From contig JANXVQ010000432.1 in NCBI GenBank assembly GCA_025351545.1, forward strand, positions 1-6,907: 6,907 nt of DNA, read 5' to 3'. The notes below the pieces were generated by a model. The model was not told the origin of the DNA and ran no database searches. It was given only the letters and a program-made list of their open reading frames with translations. Numbering within the stretch: the first letter of the stretch is position 1; every line of letters begins with the position of its first letter. A program made the position numbers and the translations under genes. This document shows positions 6,160 to 6,907 of the stretch, in pieces. Source of the stretch: Spirosoma sp. (GTDB taxonomy: Bacteria > Bacteroidota > Bacteroidia > Cytophagales > Spirosomataceae).

Positions 6160-6624
6160 ATGAAAACGATAAAATGGGGTGGAGTAGTAGCTGGTTTGTT
6201 GTTGGGCGTGGCTACAGTTGGTTTCGGTCAGGTTTACGGACCTGGCAATGGCTATGGTCAGGCTTATCCGAATGGTAACGGCTACGGCCAGAACTACCCA
6301 AATGGTAGTAATAATGGCTACGGCCAGAACTACCCAAATCAGAATTGTTCAAATGGATACAATAATGGTTATGGCCAAAACTATCCAAATGGGTATGGGC
6401 AGGGCTATCCAAATAATGGTTATAATCAATATGGGCAGGTCTATCCCGTGCAGCCTCAGGTAGTGATTGTTCCCCCACGAGTAATAATTGGTCCACCCGT
6501 GGTTTACGCTCCACCAGTAGTTGTTCGACCATATGCGAATTATGGATACGGTTATGGTGGCGGTGGCCGAGGATTTGGTGGCGGCAGGGGTTATGGTGGT
6601 GGCCGTGGCGGACACCGCTGGTAA
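6160..6624 (+). CDS. Secreted Gly/Tyr/Asn/Gln-rich repeat protein, function unknown
   Basis: I do not recognise a named family. The 154-residue product has a signal peptide (1 to about 23, hydrophobic core GVVAGLLLGVATVGF, cleavage probably near G23/Q24). Residues 25-96 hold six copies of YGQ-x-YP within longer NGYGQNYPNG units. Residues 97-126 form a Pro/Val segment with PPRVIIGPP and YAPPVVVRPY. The tail, about 127-154, is Gly-rich with RGF, RGY and RGG steps and ends HRW. The only Cys is C63, in the middle of the repeats. Tyr, Asn, Gln and Gly dominate, acidic residues are absent and the tail is basic, so the mature protein is strongly cationic. This composition suggests a disordered or self-assembling extracellular or outer-membrane protein. 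The start at 6160 directly precedes the signal peptide. The gene lies 150 bases past the previous gene and behind a terminator, so it should have its own promoter. The clean signal peptide, domain-like layout and stop support a real gene. Confidence 0.8.
   Translation: MKTIKWGGVVAGLLLGVATVGFGQVYGPGNGYGQAYPNGNGYGQNYPNGSNNGYGQNYPNQNCSNGYNNGYGQNYPNGYGQGYPNNGYNQYGQVYPVQPQVVIVPPRVIIGPPVVYAPPVVVRPYANYGYGYGGGGRGFGGGRGYGGGRGGHRW
6250..6447 (+). repeat. Coding repeats YGQ-x-YP inside the low-complexity gene
   Basis: Six copies of YGQ-x-YP are encoded here, at residues 32-37, 42-47, 54-59, 71-76, 79-84 and 91-96. At the DNA level one 24-base stretch is identical at 6280-6303 and 6316-6339, a period of 36 bases. 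Other copies differ mainly at third codon positions (GGCTAC against GGTTAT), so most units are old while two are recent or gene-converted. Spacing between units varies by whole codons, as expected from slippage under selection for frame. Confidence 0.85.
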
Positions 6625-6647
6625 ACGAAACAGACTAAAATAAATGT

Positions 6648-6686
6648 TTGGATTAACACGCCATTTAATCGGTTCGGTTGATCCAA
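6648..6686. repeat. Weak inverted repeat between the two small genes
   Basis: TTGGATTAAC (6648-6657) can pair with GTTGATCCAA (6677-6686) over 10 positions with one G-U pair, leaving a 19-base loop. No T-run follows. It may be a weak terminator for the repeat-protein gene or may arise by chance. The rest of the 107-base spacer becomes AT-rich towards the next start codon. Confidence 0.35.
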
Positions 6687-6719
6687 GCTCCTGATAGATG
6701 ATTCAATAAATTATAAATT

Positions 6720-6725
6720 AAAGGA
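6720..6725 (+). promoter_or_regulatory. Shine-Dalgarno-like site AAAGGA ahead of the putative lipoprotein gene
   Basis: AAAGGA lies 6 bases before the ATG at 6732, within the AT-rich leader AATTATAAATTAAAGG-type sequence. The other starts in the window lack such a clear purine-rich site, and many Bacteroidota genes do without one. It supports 6732 as the true start. Confidence 0.5.
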
Positions 6726-6731
6726 AAAATC

Positions 6732-6907
6732 ATGAAAACGATAAAAATCTTGCCCTTACTAACGGCTGGTTTATTGGTCGTCCTGATGACCAGTTGCGGA
6801 CCGGCTTATGTAAATACAGGTGGTGGTTATTATGGTGCCCGTCCTTATTACGGGTATAATAATGGTGGCTACGGCTATAGTCCGTATGGGTATTACAGGC
6901 CCCCGGT
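6732..6907 (+). CDS. Gly/Tyr-rich putative lipoprotein, N-terminal part (runs off the window)
   Basis: The frame is open from the ATG at 6732 to the window edge, giving 58 codons plus two bases. Residues 1-21 form a signal peptide ending in LVVLMTS just before C22. M19-T20-S21-C22 is a slightly unusual but acceptable lipobox, so lipid attachment at C22 is likely. The rest (GPAYVNTGGGYYGARPYYGYNNGG and onward) is rich in Gly, Tyr and Asn with GY and PYY/PYG steps, resembling small Bacteroidota surface lipoproteins of unknown role. The first 15 bases (ATGAAAACGATAAAA, MKTIK) are identical to those of the gene at 6160, and the mature composition is similar. The two may be paralogues with different anchoring, one secreted and one lipid-bound. 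The C-terminal end and full function are not visible. Confidence 0.8.
   Translation, partial: MKTIKILPLLTAGLLVVLMTSCGPAYVNTGGGYYGARPYYGYNNGGYGYSPYGYYRPP

Noticed and set aside
6212..6532. Long open frames on the minus strand and in another plus frame across the repeat-protein gene
   Set aside because: They are by-products of the repetitive coding sequence. They lack signal peptides or recognisable domains and give His/Ser- or Met/Thr-rich nonsense.

Overview
The window looks like chromosomal DNA from a Gram-negative member of the Bacteroidota, most likely a Spirosoma-like cytophagalean. This is inferred from the style of the RND pump, the exported dienelactone-hydrolase-type enzyme, short Gly/Tyr-rich secreted proteins, mostly weak or absent Shine-Dalgarno sequences, AT-rich leaders and a GC content judged by eye to be near 50 percent. 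No species can be fixed from the sequence alone. All recognisable genes lie on the + strand. No tRNA, rRNA, CRISPR array, transposase or phage gene was seen, and no gene-free stretch exceeds 300 bases.

Positions 1-54 hold the last 17 codons of an upstream gene, most plausibly the periplasmic adaptor of a tripartite efflux pump. A compact palindromic repeat element (54-164) follows directly on its stop codon. It has 23-bp perfect inverted ends and two head-to-tail 37-bp units. Next comes a complete 1144-residue RND permease of the AcrB type (184-3618). Adaptor and permease probably form one efflux operon into which the repeat was inserted or amplified.

A 15-bp hairpin (3649-3692) separates the pump from a membrane-anchored metallophosphoesterase (3705-4985). 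A 145-bp spacer with direct and inverted copies of one short word leads to an exported dienelactone-hydrolase-family alpha/beta hydrolase (5131-6009). A strong bidirectional terminator with a perfect 19-bp stem (6025-6074) closes this part.

Beyond the terminator are two small genes for exported low-complexity proteins. One is a 154-residue Gly/Tyr/Asn/Gln-rich repeat protein with an Arg-Gly-rich tail (6160-6624). The other is a Gly/Tyr-rich putative lipoprotein cut by the window edge (6732 onward). Both begin with the same 15 bases, so they may be members of a duplicated family.

No metabolic or defence pathway links all the genes. The common theme is the cell envelope: efflux pump, membrane phosphoesterase, exported hydrolase and surface or secreted proteins. 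I see no convincing new multi-gene system. The least explained items are the nested repeat inside the efflux operon and the pair of low-complexity exported proteins.
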